Source: Firmicutes bacterium UBA5010 (GTDB taxonomy: Bacteria > Bacillota > Clostridia > Tissierellales > Sedimentibacteraceae). From it: 18,783 bases of DNA. Positions 7,074-14,540 of this stretch are shown here, in pieces. The translations under genes were made by a program, and so were the position numbers. The DNA lies in the NCBI GenBank assembly GCA_002396645.1, contig DGYI01000025.1:90018-108800 (forward strand). Reading direction: 5' to 3'. Under the pieces are notes generated by a model. The model did not search any database. It was given only the letters and a program-made list of their open reading frames with translations, and was not told where the DNA came from. Positions within the stretch are counted from its first letter, which is position 1; every line of letters starts with the position of its first letter.

Positions 7074-8220
7074 TTTAATACTTATTTTATTGTTCAGCTC
7101 TATCAATGTAAGTGCTGCACCTGCTAATATCAGTACCGATAATTTAACATTAACATCTAAATCTGTAATTTTAATAAACGCGGATGATGGGGAAATATTA
7201 TATGAAAAAAACAGCAATCAAAAACTTTCACCTGCCAGCATAACAAAAATTATGCTGCTCATTTTGACCAGCGAGAAGATAAATTCGGGAGAGATAAAAT
7301 TAACAGATGAAACCACTATAACCAAATATGCAGCCAGCATGGGAGGAAGTCAGGTTTTCTTGGAAGAAAATGAAGTTCAGACAGTTGACAGTCTTCTTAA
7401 GGCTATATGTATGCGTTCAGCAAATGATGCCTCTGTAGCTATGGCAGAATTACTCTATGGCTCTGAAGAAGCATGTGTTTCACAGATGAATGAAAAAGCT
7501 ATAGAGCTTGGCATGACAAATACACACTTTGTAAATGTAACAGGGCTGCCTGCCGAAAATCACATTTCAACAGCCAATGATATTGCACTTATGTCCAGAG
7601 AATTATTAAAATATGATTATTCCAATAAGTATATGGTTACTTGGATGGACAGCATTATGGTAGGTAAAAACAAAGATATAGAGCAGGTTTTAGTAAATAC
7701 CAACAGATTAATAAATAATTACGACGGTCTTTTAGGATTAAAAACCGGATATACAACTGATGCATTATATTGTCTGTCTGCTGCAGCACAAAGAAAAGGG
7801 ACTACATTTATAGCAGTAGTTTTGGGCTGTCCGGATACTAAAGTAAGATTTGCTGAGGCTGCGAAGCTCTTAAATCACGGTTTTGCAAATTACAAAAATT
7901 TGATTTTTTATGAGAAAAATGCTCCGATAACTAAAGTTGCGGTGGAATGTTCAAATGAGGAGAATATTAATGTTGTCAGCAGAGAAAATATTAGCTTGTT
8001 GACAACAAGTAATTGCAAAATTGAAGATTATAGTTTACAATATAATGTGAATAAAAATTTGAAAGCACCGTTGGACTATTATACGCCTATAGGTACTTTA
8101 ACTATATCAAAGGATGGCTCGGTGATTAAGGAAGTAGACTTATATCCTGAAGCACAGGTAGAAAAACAGCCATTTTTAGTATTTTATTTTAAAAATATAA
8201 TGAATAAAATTATGAGATAA
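7054..8220 (+). CDS. dacF: D-alanyl-D-alanine carboxypeptidase, DacF-type (class A LMW PBP)
   Basis: Trims the terminal D-Ala from peptidoglycan stem peptides, probably during spore cortex or wall maturation, outside the membrane. A signal peptide covers residues 1-22 (hydrophobic run, then VSAAPA). The penicillin-binding motifs are intact: S62-x-x-K65 (PASITKIM), S122-A-N124 and K230-T-G (GLKTGYT). The C-terminal ~100 residues form the PBP5-type beta domain, ending in a short amphipathic tail. Length is 388 residues, standard. The SD AAGGAGGT (7041-7048) precedes the ATG. In Bacillus, dacF leads the spoIIA operon. Here no spoIIA genes follow; scpA comes 45 bp later. A second paralogue (dacB) lies about 2 kb downstream of the dacF stop. 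Confidence 0.9.
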   Translation: MRKISIFLILILLFSSINVSAAPANISTDNLTLTSKSVILINADDGEILYEKNSNQKLSPASITKIMLLILTSEKINSGEIKLTDETTITKYAASMGGSQVFLEENEVQTVDSLLKAICMRSANDASVAMAELLYGSEEACVSQMNEKAIELGMTNTHFVNVTGLPAENHISTANDIALMSRELLKYDYSNKYMVTWMDSIMVGKNKDIEQVLVNTNRLINNYDGLLGLKTGYTTDALYCLSAAAQRKGTTFIAVVLGCPDTKVRFAEAAKLLNHGFANYKNLIFYEKNAPITKVAVECSNEENINVVSRENISLLTTSNCKIEDYSLQYNVNKNLKAPLDYYTPIGTLTISKDGSVIKEVDLYPEAQVEKQPFLVFYFKNIMNKIMR

Positions 8221-8265
8221 AGAGACTTGCTAAGCAAGACTTTAGAGGGGATTTGTTTAAAGCAT

Positions 8266-9030
8266 ATGGAGTATTCAGTTAATTTAACTACATTTCAGGG
8301 TCCTTTTGATCTATTGTACTATCTGATAGAGCAAAGGGAAGTTGATATATATGATATACCGATTTCTGAGATTACAGAGCAATACTTGGAATATCTTGAT
8401 GAAATGAAAAATCTAAATTTGAATATAACGAGTGAGTTTATACTGATGGCTGCAACTCTTATTGAAATTAAATCGCAGATGCTTTTGCCGGTAAAGGAAA
8501 AGGAATCTGAAGATCCCAGACTGCAACTGGTAAATCAATTAATTGAGTACAAGATTTGCAAAATGGCATCTGAAAAACTTAAGGAATTTGAGCTGAGTAA
8601 CAGTTTCTTTTACTCAAAGCCTAAAGAGGAAATTGAAATTTCAGATGAGAATCAATATGAGCAAATCTATATAAACACTGTAAATGCTTATGACCTTTAC
8701 AATATATTTGTCAAACTTCTCAAGGAAAAAAATATAAAGATATCACAAAATCCTGAAGCTCCGCAAAATAAAATATATCGAGAGAGCTATAGTATTAAAT
8801 CCTGTGTTGATAATATATTGGAAAGACTAAAAAAGAATAAGTCCGTTTCTGTATTTGGTCTGTTTAATGAAAATACGGATGCTATAAATATAAAAGAATA
8901 TGTTGTATCAGTATTTTTAGCGGTTCTTGAGCTATCAAAAAATAAAAATATAAGAATAGTTCAGAACAGCAATTTTAGTGACATTGAAATTTTATATGTT
9001 CAAGATGGAGAAGATGAAGAAGATGATTAA
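8266..9030 (+). CDS. scpA: Segregation and condensation protein A
   Basis: Kleisin subunit of the SMC-ScpAB condensin complex that compacts and helps segregate the chromosome. The N-terminal region, residues 1-85, contains FQGPFDLLYYLIEQREVDIYDIPISEI..QYLEYL, the SMC-neck binding signature of the family. The middle is acidic and variable, and the C-terminal winged helix is at about 175-254. Length is 254 residues, normal. The start at 8266 (MEYSVNL) fits the family, although its SD-like AGAGGGG (8244-8250) is 15 nt away, which is long. An in-frame TTG at 8227 would add 13 atypical residues. A small CTTGC/GCAAG stem (8226-8238) precedes it. It is followed immediately by scpB. Confidence 0.95.
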   Translation: MEYSVNLTTFQGPFDLLYYLIEQREVDIYDIPISEITEQYLEYLDEMKNLNLNITSEFILMAATLIEIKSQMLLPVKEKESEDPRLQLVNQLIEYKICKMASEKLKEFELSNSFFYSKPKEEIEISDENQYEQIYINTVNAYDLYNIFVKLLKEKNIKISQNPEAPQNKIYRESYSIKSCVDNILERLKKNKSVSVFGLFNENTDAINIKEYVVSVFLAVLELSKNKNIRIVQNSNFSDIEILYVQDGEDEEDD

Positions 9031-9037
9031 GGAAAAA

Positions 9038-9565
9038 ATGAAAAGTATAATTGAAAGTTTGCTTTTTGCTTGGGGAGAGCCCTTAAGTCTTAATGAAATA
9101 TCAAATATTTTAAATATAAAAAACACCGAAGCTATTCAGATTATAACTGAAATGGTTGAGGAGTATAAAGCGGACGAAAAAAGAGGCATACTTCTTCAAC
9201 AGTTTGGAGATACGTATCAGCTGACTACCAAAAAAGAGAATTTTGATTATATTCAAAACCTTATGCAGGAAGTGACAATCAACCGTTCACTTTCAAATGC
9301 ATCATTGGAGACACTATCCATTATAGCATATAAACAACCTGTTACGAGAGTTGAGATAGATATTATAAGGGGAGTAAAAAGTTCACACATAGTAAAGAGC
9401 TTGTTTGAGAAGGGTCTGATAAAAGAAGTAGGAAAATTGGATAAACCCGGCAAGCCGACTCTTTATGCAACTACATCCGAATTTTTAAAACACTTCGGTT
9501 TAAAAACTTTGGAAGAGCTTCCTAAAATAGAAATTGAAGAAGATGAGGATAAAAAAGCAATATAG
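9038..9565 (+). CDS. scpB: Segregation and condensation protein B
   Basis: Dimeric tandem winged-helix partner of ScpA in the SMC complex. The N-terminal winged helix begins with SIIESLLFAWGEPLSL. The second contains the family hallmark LETLSIIAYKQPVTRVEIDIIRG in the middle of the protein, followed by LIKEVGKLDKPGKP, LYATTSEFL and FGLKTLEELP near the C-terminus. Length is 175 residues from the ATG at 9038, which has AAGGA (9029-9033) formed across the scpA stop codon; this suggests translational coupling. In-frame ATGs at 9014 and 9023 overlapping scpA are possible alternatives. The stop codon (9563-9565) lies inside the left arm of a terminator-like hairpin. Confidence 0.95.
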   Translation: MKSIIESLLFAWGEPLSLNEISNILNIKNTEAIQIITEMVEEYKADEKRGILLQQFGDTYQLTTKKENFDYIQNLMQEVTINRSLSNASLETLSIIAYKQPVTRVEIDIIRGVKSSHIVKSLFEKGLIKEVGKLDKPGKPTLYATTSEFLKHFGLKTLEELPKIEIEEDEDKKAI

Positions 9566-9589
9566 ACAAACTATATTGCTTTTTAATTT
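9552..9589 (+). terminator. Terminator-like hairpin overlapping the scpB stop codon
   Basis: AAAAAGCAATATAG (9552-9565) pairs perfectly with CTATATTGCTTTTT (9571-9584) around the 5-nt loop ACAAA: 14 base pairs ending in T-rich DNA (TTTTTAATTTT). The scpB TAG is the last three bases of the left arm. This is a plausible intrinsic terminator for the upstream operon, though only two G-C pairs hold the stem. The next gene starts 4-10 nt later, so read-through or an internal promoter is needed for downstream genes. Confidence 0.7.
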
Positions 9590-9593
9590 TAAA

Positions 9594-9971
9594 ATGAAAG
9601 TATTTTTTATGATAATTTTTGTAATACTATTATTTATAGTCATAACATATTTAGCTTTAATAATAAAAGTAAAAATTAATATAACAATTGATGAAGCTGT
9701 TGCTTCAATCAGATTTAAGATTCTTAAATTCCACAAAGATTTTGTATTTAGATTCAGCTATTTAGATTTTATAAAAAAATATTTCATTAGGGGAAGAAAG
9801 AAAAAAGTAAAATTTGTGATAAACAGATTAGATTTATTCAAATCTCTTATTAAAGCTTTTTTTATAAAAAATATAGATATACATTCAGAATTATTTGAGG
9901 AAAAATTTTCGCTTGCTGTAGAATTTAATGTAGTAAATATAATTACAAAAAGAGGTGTGTTAAGTGAGTAA
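9594..9971 (+). CDS. Short DUF2953-like membrane-anchored protein (YtfI-like)
   Basis: A 125-residue protein with one N-terminal membrane segment (residues 2-24), a basic central part (GRKKKVKF) and a C-terminal stretch of beta-like sequence. Position between scpB and ytfJ, and the anchor plus basic-linker layout, match DUF2953 (Bacillus YtfI). However, the family is usually around 200 residues or more, and here the protein stops where the conserved domain would continue, overlapping ytfJ by 8 bp. It therefore looks shortened. There is no clear SD: the ATG at 9594 follows the T-tract of the scpB hairpin, and an alternative ATG at 9609 has none either. Function unknown; family assignment is tentative. 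Confidence 0.5.
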   Translation: MKVFFMIIFVILLFIVITYLALIIKVKINITIDEAVASIRFKILKFHKDFVFRFSYLDFIKKYFIRGRKKKVKFVINRLDLFKSLIKAFFIKNIDIHSELFEEKFSLAVEFNVVNIITKRGVLSE

Positions 9972-10368
9972 CGATATTGAAAATATAATAAAAACAACAT
10001 TAGAGAACATCAATAATATGACGGAAAATGAAAAACTTATAAGTAGCAAAATAAGCTATGAAAATTCGAATTTTCTTGCTATATCAAAGCTTAATATGAA
10101 TTTTGTGATAGGTGGCAGTGATATAGATAAAAAATTCAGAAACATTGATTTAAAACCTTTTGCCGGTGCAGCTTATGTAAATTTGTCGCTGAGTCCACAG
10201 CTTTTGATATATGAAAACCAAAATCAGATACAGTCAGTTAATCTAAACGGTGTATCAAGTCCAAGCAATGATATGGCAACAATAATTGCAAATGTAATTG
10301 CATACATAAAGGATGTAAAGGAGAAAAAAGCAAAGAATGAAAAAAGCATTGAAAAAGATGATGATTAA
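9964..10368 (+). CDS. ytfJ: GerW/YtfJ-family sporulation protein
   Basis: A small soluble protein of 134 residues. The N-terminus (IENIIKTTLENINNM) resembles the ENI/ENLKEM start of YtfJ/GerW proteins. A central part (AISKLNMNFVIGGSDI) and a following AGAAYVNLSLSPQLLIYEN segment fit the YtfJ core, although the usual glycine-rich stretch is reduced to FAGAAYVNL. GerW family members are forespore-made proteins needed for normal germination in Bacillus. The start is GTG at 9964 with AGAGGTG (9951-9957); it overlaps the preceding gene by 8 bp and the following dacB by 32 bp, so translation is coupled. The C-terminal tail is charged and Lys/Glu/Asp-rich. The context between DUF2953 and dacB supports the call. 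Confidence 0.78.
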   Translation: MSNDIENIIKTTLENINNMTENEKLISSKISYENSNFLAISKLNMNFVIGGSDIDKKFRNIDLKPFAGAAYVNLSLSPQLLIYENQNQIQSVNLNGVSSPSNDMATIIANVIAYIKDVKEKKAKNEKSIEKDDD

Positions 10369-11389
10369 AATAGCTGTTATAGCAGTTTTCTTATGCAATT
10401 TCGCATATCAAAATATATATGCTGTTGAATTTCCTAAAATATATGCTGAATCCTACATTGTTATTGACAAAGATTCCGGCAGAATAATAGCATCTAAAAA
10501 TGCTGATAAAAAAAGATATATGGCAAGTACAACTAAAATAATGACAGCAATAGTAGCTATTGAAAATTACAATAATTTAAATGAAAATCTTAGTGTTCCC
10601 AAAGAGTATACAGGCATAGAAGGTTCAAGCATTTACCTTGTACCTAATCAAAATGCAACTATGATGGATTTATTGTATGGACTTATGCTTAGATCAGGTA
10701 ATGATGCCGCTTTAGCTGTAGCATATTTTGCCGGCGGAAAAAATGTATCAAATTTTATTGAGGACATGAATTATAAGGCGAAAGAAATAGGAGCATACAA
10801 TACAAATTTTACAAATCCGCATGGACTGCACAATGAGGATCATTATACAACAGCATACGATCTAGCGCTGATAACAAAATATTCTTTGGAAAATGAGCAG
10901 TTCAAAGAAATAGCAAGTGCTAAAAAATATTACAACAGTGATAATAATTTTTATTTTATCAATAAAAACAAGGTAGTATATCAATACAAATACGGCACAG
11001 GCGTAAAGATAGGATATACAAAAACAGCAGGCAGATGCTTGGTAGCTTCCGCACAAAAAGATGATATGGAGATAATAGTTGTTGTTTTAAACGATGGAAA
11101 CTGGTTTAATGACAGCTATAAGATGTTTGATTTTGCCTTTGATAATTATAAAAAATATAACATAGTTGAAGAAAATCAGATGATGTTAAGTGATGAGGAA
11201 AGCAATCCTGTATTTGCTGAATCGGGATTTAGCTATATATTAACAGAGGAAGAAAAAAGCAATATAAAAGTAGAAACTGTGAAATCAATACCTCATATAG
11301 AAAGCGGGAAAATAAATAAAATATATGGATTTTATAAAGTCTTTCTAAATGATGAGGTAATTCACAGCGGTAAATTGATATATAAGTAA
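10337..11389 (+). CDS. dacB: D-alanyl-D-alanine carboxypeptidase, DacB-like
   Basis: A secreted low-molecular-weight penicillin-binding protein expected to trim peptidoglycan, in sporulation possibly the spore cortex (PBP5*-like). A signal peptide spans residues 1-29 (KK-rich start, hydrophobic core, cleavage near NIYAVE). Catalytic S64-T-T-K67 and S120-G-N122 are intact. The third motif, normally KTG, reads K224-I-G (GTGVKIGYTKTAGRC): codon ATA at 11009-11011 in place of ACN. The flanking GYT and AGRCLV residues are conserved. Length is 350 residues, and the C-terminal PBP5-type domain is shorter than in DacF. The ATG at 10337 overlaps ytfJ by 32 bp; AAAGGAG (10317-10323) is 13 nt upstream. 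Activity with KIG is uncertain. Confidence 0.88.
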   Translation: MKKALKKMMIKIAVIAVFLCNFAYQNIYAVEFPKIYAESYIVIDKDSGRIIASKNADKKRYMASTTKIMTAIVAIENYNNLNENLSVPKEYTGIEGSSIYLVPNQNATMMDLLYGLMLRSGNDAALAVAYFAGGKNVSNFIEDMNYKAKEIGAYNTNFTNPHGLHNEDHYTTAYDLALITKYSLENEQFKEIASAKKYYNSDNNFYFINKNKVVYQYKYGTGVKIGYTKTAGRCLVASAQKDDMEIIVVVLNDGNWFNDSYKMFDFAFDNYKKYNIVEENQMMLSDEESNPVFAESGFSYILTEEEKSNIKVETVKSIPHIESGKINKIYGFYKVFLNDEVIHSGKLIYK

Positions 11390-11411
11390 ATATTATTTTT
11401 TAGATATTTAT

Positions 11412-11505
11412 AAAATCAGCTGCAAAATTTTCTATCTAATAGGAAAGACTTCCTAATTAGATAGAGCGAAACTTATTTCGCTTTTATGCTGCTGATTTTT
11501 CTTTT
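11412..11505 (+). terminator. Composite three-hairpin terminator after dacB
   Basis: An outer 9-bp stem, AAAATCAGC (11412-11420) with GCTGATTTT (11491-11499), is followed by a T-rich run to 11505. It encloses two inner hairpins: 11431-11465 (a long stem around AGAC with one bulge) and 11465-11482 (AGCGAAA, CTTA, TTTCGCT) followed by TTTT. Either the second inner hairpin or the outer stem could terminate transcription. The inner hairpins are copies of a sequence repeated elsewhere in the window. Confidence 0.65.
11431..11487 (+). repeat. Dispersed hairpin repeat, copy 1
   Basis: A two-hairpin module. The first stem is TCTATCTAATAGGAA with TTCCTAATTAGATAGA (11431-11465). The second is AGCGAAA/TTTCGCT (11465-11482) followed by TTTTAT. 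The same two modules occur at 16875-16964, and the second module alone occurs in reverse at 13096-13123. Shared bases extend beyond the stem (TAG before it, T-run then AT after it), so this is more than a chance terminator. Confidence 0.75.
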
Positions 11506-11571
11506 ATTTATCAAATAATTATATTATAATATCTATATAATATTTAAAAAAAAATTTTTTGAGGAACTTAT

Positions 11572-12285
11572 ATGCCAGAAGAAAGATTACAAAAATATAT
11601 TGCAAATTGCGGAATTACTTCAAGACGTAAGGCTGAGGAGCTTATTCTGCAAGGAAAAGTAAAAGTCAACGGTGAACTTATAACTGAGCTCGGCTTTAAA
11701 GTTGATACAGACAAAGATAAGGTTTATATCGACGGAAAGCTTATTAAGACAGTTGAAAATAAAATTTACATAAAGCTTAATAAGCCCGTAGGTTATGTAA
11801 CTACTGTAAAAGATCAATTTGACAGAAAATGTGTTATTGATTTGGTAGATATACCTGAGAGAATTTATCCTGTCGGCAGGCTCGATTATGATACAAGCGG
11901 ACTGTTGCTGTTGACAAACGACGGTGATTTGTCAAACAGGCTTATGCATCCAAGATACGAAGTTTATAAAACCTATATTGCAAAAGTGAATGGAAGATTA
12001 AATTCCAGCGATATAGGCTGGTTAAGACATGGAATTAAAATTGAGGATTATACAACCGCTCCTGCCTTAGTTGATATAATTGAAAGCGATGGAATAAAAG
12101 CCACTGTCAAAATAAGCATATATGAAGGGAAAAACAGACAGGTCAGAAAAATGCTTGCTGCTGTAGGGAAAACAGTTATAAGCTTAAAGAGAATATCCTT
12201 TGGCAATATAGAGCTTGAGAGTTTGCAGGCAGGCGAATGGAAAAACTTGAGTAAAAAAGAGATAGAATACTTGAAGTCTTTATAA
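11572..12285 (+). CDS. rluB: 23S rRNA pseudouridine synthase, RsuA/RluB family
   Basis: Isomerises a specific uridine in rRNA to pseudouridine. An N-terminal S4 RNA-binding domain (RLQKYIANCGITSRRKAEEL, residues 5-24, to about 60) is followed by the catalytic domain. In it, YPVGRLDYDTSGLLLLTNDG carries the nucleophile D105; KTYIAKV and EGKNRQVRKM are further family motifs. Length is 237 residues, normal for RluB/RsuA; Firmicute members next to scpAB-type loci are RluB. The ATG at 11572 has GAGGA (11561-11565). Two TATAAT boxes (11525-11530 and 11536-11541) lie upstream with poor -35 matches, so its own promoter after the dacB terminator is likely. The next gene follows after 26 bp. Confidence 0.92.
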   Translation: MPEERLQKYIANCGITSRRKAEELILQGKVKVNGELITELGFKVDTDKDKVYIDGKLIKTVENKIYIKLNKPVGYVTTVKDQFDRKCVIDLVDIPERIYPVGRLDYDTSGLLLLTNDGDLSNRLMHPRYEVYKTYIAKVNGRLNSSDIGWLRHGIKIEDYTTAPALVDIIESDGIKATVKISIYEGKNRQVRKMLAAVGKTVISLKRISFGNIELESLQAGEWKNLSKKEIEYLKSL

Positions 12286-12311
12286 AATATTGCGGGGAGC
12301 GAAAATAAATA

Positions 12312-12884
12312 ATGATAAATATAAAGTATGGACAAATCACAGACTTTGTTCATTTTCTGGTTGAGAATAGCTATAAAGATAAAAAGGATTTAATATTTGT
12401 AGATGCAACAGCAGGGAATGGCTTAGATACTCTGTTTCTATGCCATCTAGTTAAGGGCAAGGGATTTGTCTATGCATTTGATATTCAGGAAGCAGCAATA
12501 AACAAGACTAAAAATCTTCTTGAGAATAATCTTCAGACAAATTATAGGCTGATAAGGGATTCTCATGAGAATATACTTGAATATATAGGGGATAGTCAAA
12601 TAGACGCTGCTTTATTTAACTTAGGATATTTACCTAATTCAGACAAAACAATAAGAACAAATTATAAAACTACCATAAATGCAATAAAAAATATTATGAG
12701 CAGATTAAAAAGTCATGGGAGGATTTATATTTCAGCCTATATATTGCACGATAACGGTGAAGAAGCAAAACAGATTTATGACTTTATAAGCTTACTGAGC
12801 AAAAGGGAATATAATACAATACAGATCAGATTATTGAACAAGGAAAATACCCCTCCTGAAATATACATTATTGAAAAGAATTAA
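12312..12884 (+). CDS. mnmM: Class I SAM methyltransferase, YtqB/MnmM family
   Basis: An S-adenosylmethionine-dependent RNA methyltransferase of the YtqB family. In Bacillus, YtqB has been described as MnmM, which methylates the 5-aminomethyl-2-thiouridine wobble base of tRNA. Motif I is FVDATAGNGLDTLFL (residues 29-43), motif II the acidic end of YAFDIQ, and the catalytic region is the family-typical ALFNLGYLPNSDK. Length is 190 residues, usual for the family. The ATG at 12312 has GGGGAG (12294-12299) 12 nt upstream, a longer gap than elsewhere in this window. It is followed directly by a strong palindromic terminator, so it ends the rluB transcript. The exact tRNA target is inferred from the family. 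Confidence 0.85.
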   Translation: MINIKYGQITDFVHFLVENSYKDKKDLIFVDATAGNGLDTLFLCHLVKGKGFVYAFDIQEAAINKTKNLLENNLQTNYRLIRDSHENILEYIGDSQIDAALFNLGYLPNSDKTIRTNYKTTINAIKNIMSRLKSHGRIYISAYILHDNGEEAKQIYDFISLLSKREYNTIQIRLLNKENTPPEIYIIEKN

Positions 12885-12889
12885 CATAT

Positions 12890-12933
12890 ATTTGCATGAT
12901 TAAAATAATTTTATTCATGCAAATTCTTTTTTT
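12890..12933 (+). terminator. Intrinsic terminator after the YtqB-type gene
   Basis: ATTTGCATGATTAAAAT (12890-12906) and ATTTTATTCATGCAAAT (12908-12924) are complementary over 17 bp with one mismatch, effectively a 35-bp palindrome, followed by TCTTTTTTT (12925-12933). It starts 6 nt after the stop codon. Because the stem is symmetrical, the preceding A-rich side gives little support for use in the other direction. Confidence 0.85.
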
Positions 12934-13028
12934 ATAAGAGCTTTTTGTGACTTGAAATCGTTTTACTTTCAACATATATGAATAATTTGAATTAATTCTT
13001 GCAATTTTGAAAAAACATGAAATATTTC

Positions 13029-13056
13029 TTGCAAAAATAAATTAATATGTTAATAT
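13029..13056 (+). promoter_or_regulatory. Likely promoter of the 2-oxoacid:ferredoxin oxidoreductase operon
   Basis: TTGCAA (13029-13034) and TAATAT (13051-13056) are separated by 16 bp. An overlapping upstream TTGCAA copy in the repeated word TTCTTGCAA lies 30 bp earlier and might be a regulator half site. A transcript from here would have a leader of about 120 nt that includes the dispersed hairpin. Confidence 0.5.
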
Positions 13057-13095
13057 ATAGGTGTCAAGGGTGAATAAATAAATTTTGTGTAGATG

Positions 13096-13123
13096 ATAAA
13101 AAAGCGAAACAGGTTTCGCTCTA
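13096..13123 (-). repeat. Dispersed hairpin repeat, copy 3 (reverse orientation)
   Basis: On the - strand this reads TAGAGCGAAAC, then CT, then GTTTCGCTTTTTTAT. That is the same module as at 11462-11487 and 16937-16964. The perfect 8-bp stem is at 13103-13110 with 13113-13120. The T-run of the terminator side faces left, yet no - strand gene is present to be terminated, and on the + strand it sits in the leader of the kor operon. The AGGAAAG-type companion hairpin is absent here. Confidence 0.75.
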
Positions 13124-13187
13124 AATACTATGCAAAGTACATAATTATAATATTATTATAGTTAAAAATTAGGAGGATAGTTAAAAA

Positions 13188-13394
13188 ATGGCTGAAAAAA
13201 AAGAGCTTATTATTAACAAGGATTGGTGTAAAGGCTGTGGTATCTGTGTAGCTTTTTGTCCAAAGCAAGTTCTTGCTGTTGTAAAAGAAAAATGTACGGC
13301 AGTAGATATAGATAGTTGTATATCTTGCGGACTTTGTGAATTGCGATGTCCAGACAACGCTATATATTTGGTGGGAGGTAAGAAAGATGAGTAA
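13188..13394 (+). CDS. korD: 2-oxoacid:ferredoxin oxidoreductase, ferredoxin (delta) subunit
   Basis: A small 68-residue ferredoxin-like subunit with two [4Fe-4S] motifs: CKGCGICVAFCP (C14, C17, C20, C24) and CISCGLCELRCP (C44, C47, C50, C54). It passes electrons from the catalytic alpha/beta core to soluble ferredoxin. The first gene of a D-A-B-C order operon, as in 2-oxoglutarate and branched-chain 2-oxoacid enzymes of anaerobes. The ATG at 13188 follows AGGAGG (13171-13176) at a slightly long 11 nt. The end overlaps the alpha-subunit start by 8 bp (ATGAGTAA), showing coupling. Confidence 0.9.
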   Translation: MAEKKELIINKDWCKGCGICVAFCPKQVLAVVKEKCTAVDIDSCISCGLCELRCPDNAIYLVGGKKDE

Positions 13395-14538
13395 CAATAA
13401 AAAATATAAATTAGTTCAGGGAAATGAAGCTTGTGTTGAAGGTGCTATAGCGGCAGGCATGCGTTTCTTTGCAGGTTATCCTATAACACCGTCTACAGAA
13501 CTTGCAGAGGTTTCTTCTCAAAAACTTCCTACTGTTGGCGGAAAGTTTATACAAATGGAAGATGAGTTAGCAAGTATGGCAGCTGTTATAGGAGGTTCGT
13601 TAGCGGGACTTAAATCAATGACAGCAACAAGCGGACCGGGATTTTCACTTATGCAGGAAAATTTGGGATATGCATGCTTGGCAGAGATTCCATGTGTTAT
13701 AGTAAACGTTCAAAGAGGCGGACCAAGTACAGGACTTCCGACTTCTCCGGCTCAAGGCGAGATTATGCAGGCAAAATGGGGAACACACGGAGATCATCCG
13801 GTTATAGCTCTAACTCCTAATTCCGTTCAAGAAACATATGAATATGCAATTACAGCTTTTAATCTTGCAGAAAAATACAGAACTCCCGTTATATATCTTA
13901 TGGACGAAACAGTGGGACATATGAGAGAAAAGCTGATGTTTAAAGATCCTTCAGAGATTGAAATTATAGATAGAATAAAGCCTGATTGCGACCCGAAAGA
14001 TTTTATACAATATGATGATAAATTTATGGACGAAAAAACAATGGTACATCCTTTGCCTGCATTCGGTGAAGGATATAGAATACATGTTACGGGATTAACT
14101 CATAACAAAACAGGATTCCCTACTAACGATAACAAAATATCGGGAGAATTGGTAGAAAGAGTTTGCAACAAAGTTGAAATGAATATAGATGACTTCTCAT
14201 ATTTTGAAGAATATAAATTAGATGATGCTGAAGTAGTAGTAATTGCTTTTGGTGGTGTTTCAAGAAGTGCTAAAGAAGCAGTTGATAAGTTAAGGGCAGA
14301 AGGCAAAAAAGTAGGTATGTTCAGACCGATAACTATCTGGCCAATGCTTGAAAAACAAATTTTAGCAGTTGGAAAAAAAGCAAAAGAAATTTATGTTGCC
14401 GAAATGAACTTAGGACAATACTACTATGAAGTAGAAAGAATCGCAGGAAAAGACTGTAAGGTAAACAAAATTACTAAAGTTACAGGCGTGCTGATAAGTC
14501 CTGACGAAATCATTGAAGCGATTAACGGAGGTAAATAG
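13387..14538 (+). CDS. korA: 2-oxoacid:ferredoxin oxidoreductase, alpha subunit (2-oxoglutarate type)
   Basis: Catalytic-core subunit of the thiamine-diphosphate enzyme that oxidatively decarboxylates a 2-oxoacid to acyl-CoA, CO2 and reduced ferredoxin, or runs in reverse. The pyrimidine-binding domain shows GYPITPSTELAE (30-41), the conserved Glu region QMEDELAS (57-64) and TATSGPGFSLM (79-89). The C-terminal domain II resembles a transketolase C-domain (VVVIAFGGVSRSAKEAVDKL). Length is 383 residues, as for KorA/VorB. The ATG at 13387 is preferred to an in-frame upstream ATG at 13336 inside the ferredoxin gene, because GGGAGGT (13373-13379) is well placed and MSNNKKYKLVQGNEA is a normal start. 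The 2-oxoglutarate preference is inferred from sequence similarity, not proven. Confidence 0.93.
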   Translation: MSNNKKYKLVQGNEACVEGAIAAGMRFFAGYPITPSTELAEVSSQKLPTVGGKFIQMEDELASMAAVIGGSLAGLKSMTATSGPGFSLMQENLGYACLAEIPCVIVNVQRGGPSTGLPTSPAQGEIMQAKWGTHGDHPVIALTPNSVQETYEYAITAFNLAEKYRTPVIYLMDETVGHMREKLMFKDPSEIEIIDRIKPDCDPKDFIQYDDKFMDEKTMVHPLPAFGEGYRIHVTGLTHNKTGFPTNDNKISGELVERVCNKVEMNIDDFSYFEEYKLDDAEVVVIAFGGVSRSAKEAVDKLRAEGKKVGMFRPITIWPMLEKQILAVGKKAKEIYVAEMNLGQYYYEVERIAGKDCKVNKITKVTGVLISPDEIIEAINGGK

Positions 14539-14540
14539 TG

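Larger units (their letters stand above)
12885..13187. other. 303-bp non-coding gap before the kor operon
   Basis: The gap contains, in order, a palindromic terminator (12890-12933), two TTCTTGCAA words (12996-13004 and 13026-13034), a sigma-A-like promoter (13029-13056), a reverse-oriented copy of the dispersed hairpin repeat (13096-13123), and AT-rich DNA with the ferredoxin SD AGGAGG (13171-13176). No RNA gene or convincing open frame is seen on either strand. Confidence 0.7.

Noticed and set aside
12885..13187. tRNA or riboswitch in the gap before korD
   Set aside because: No cloverleaf and no recognisable aptamer core; only a terminator, promoter-like boxes and one repeat copy are present.
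13128..13397. - strand 89-codon open frame across the kor leader and ferredoxin
   Set aside because: It is antisense to the cysteine-rich ferredoxin gene, and its Tyr/Ser/Phe-rich product has no motif.
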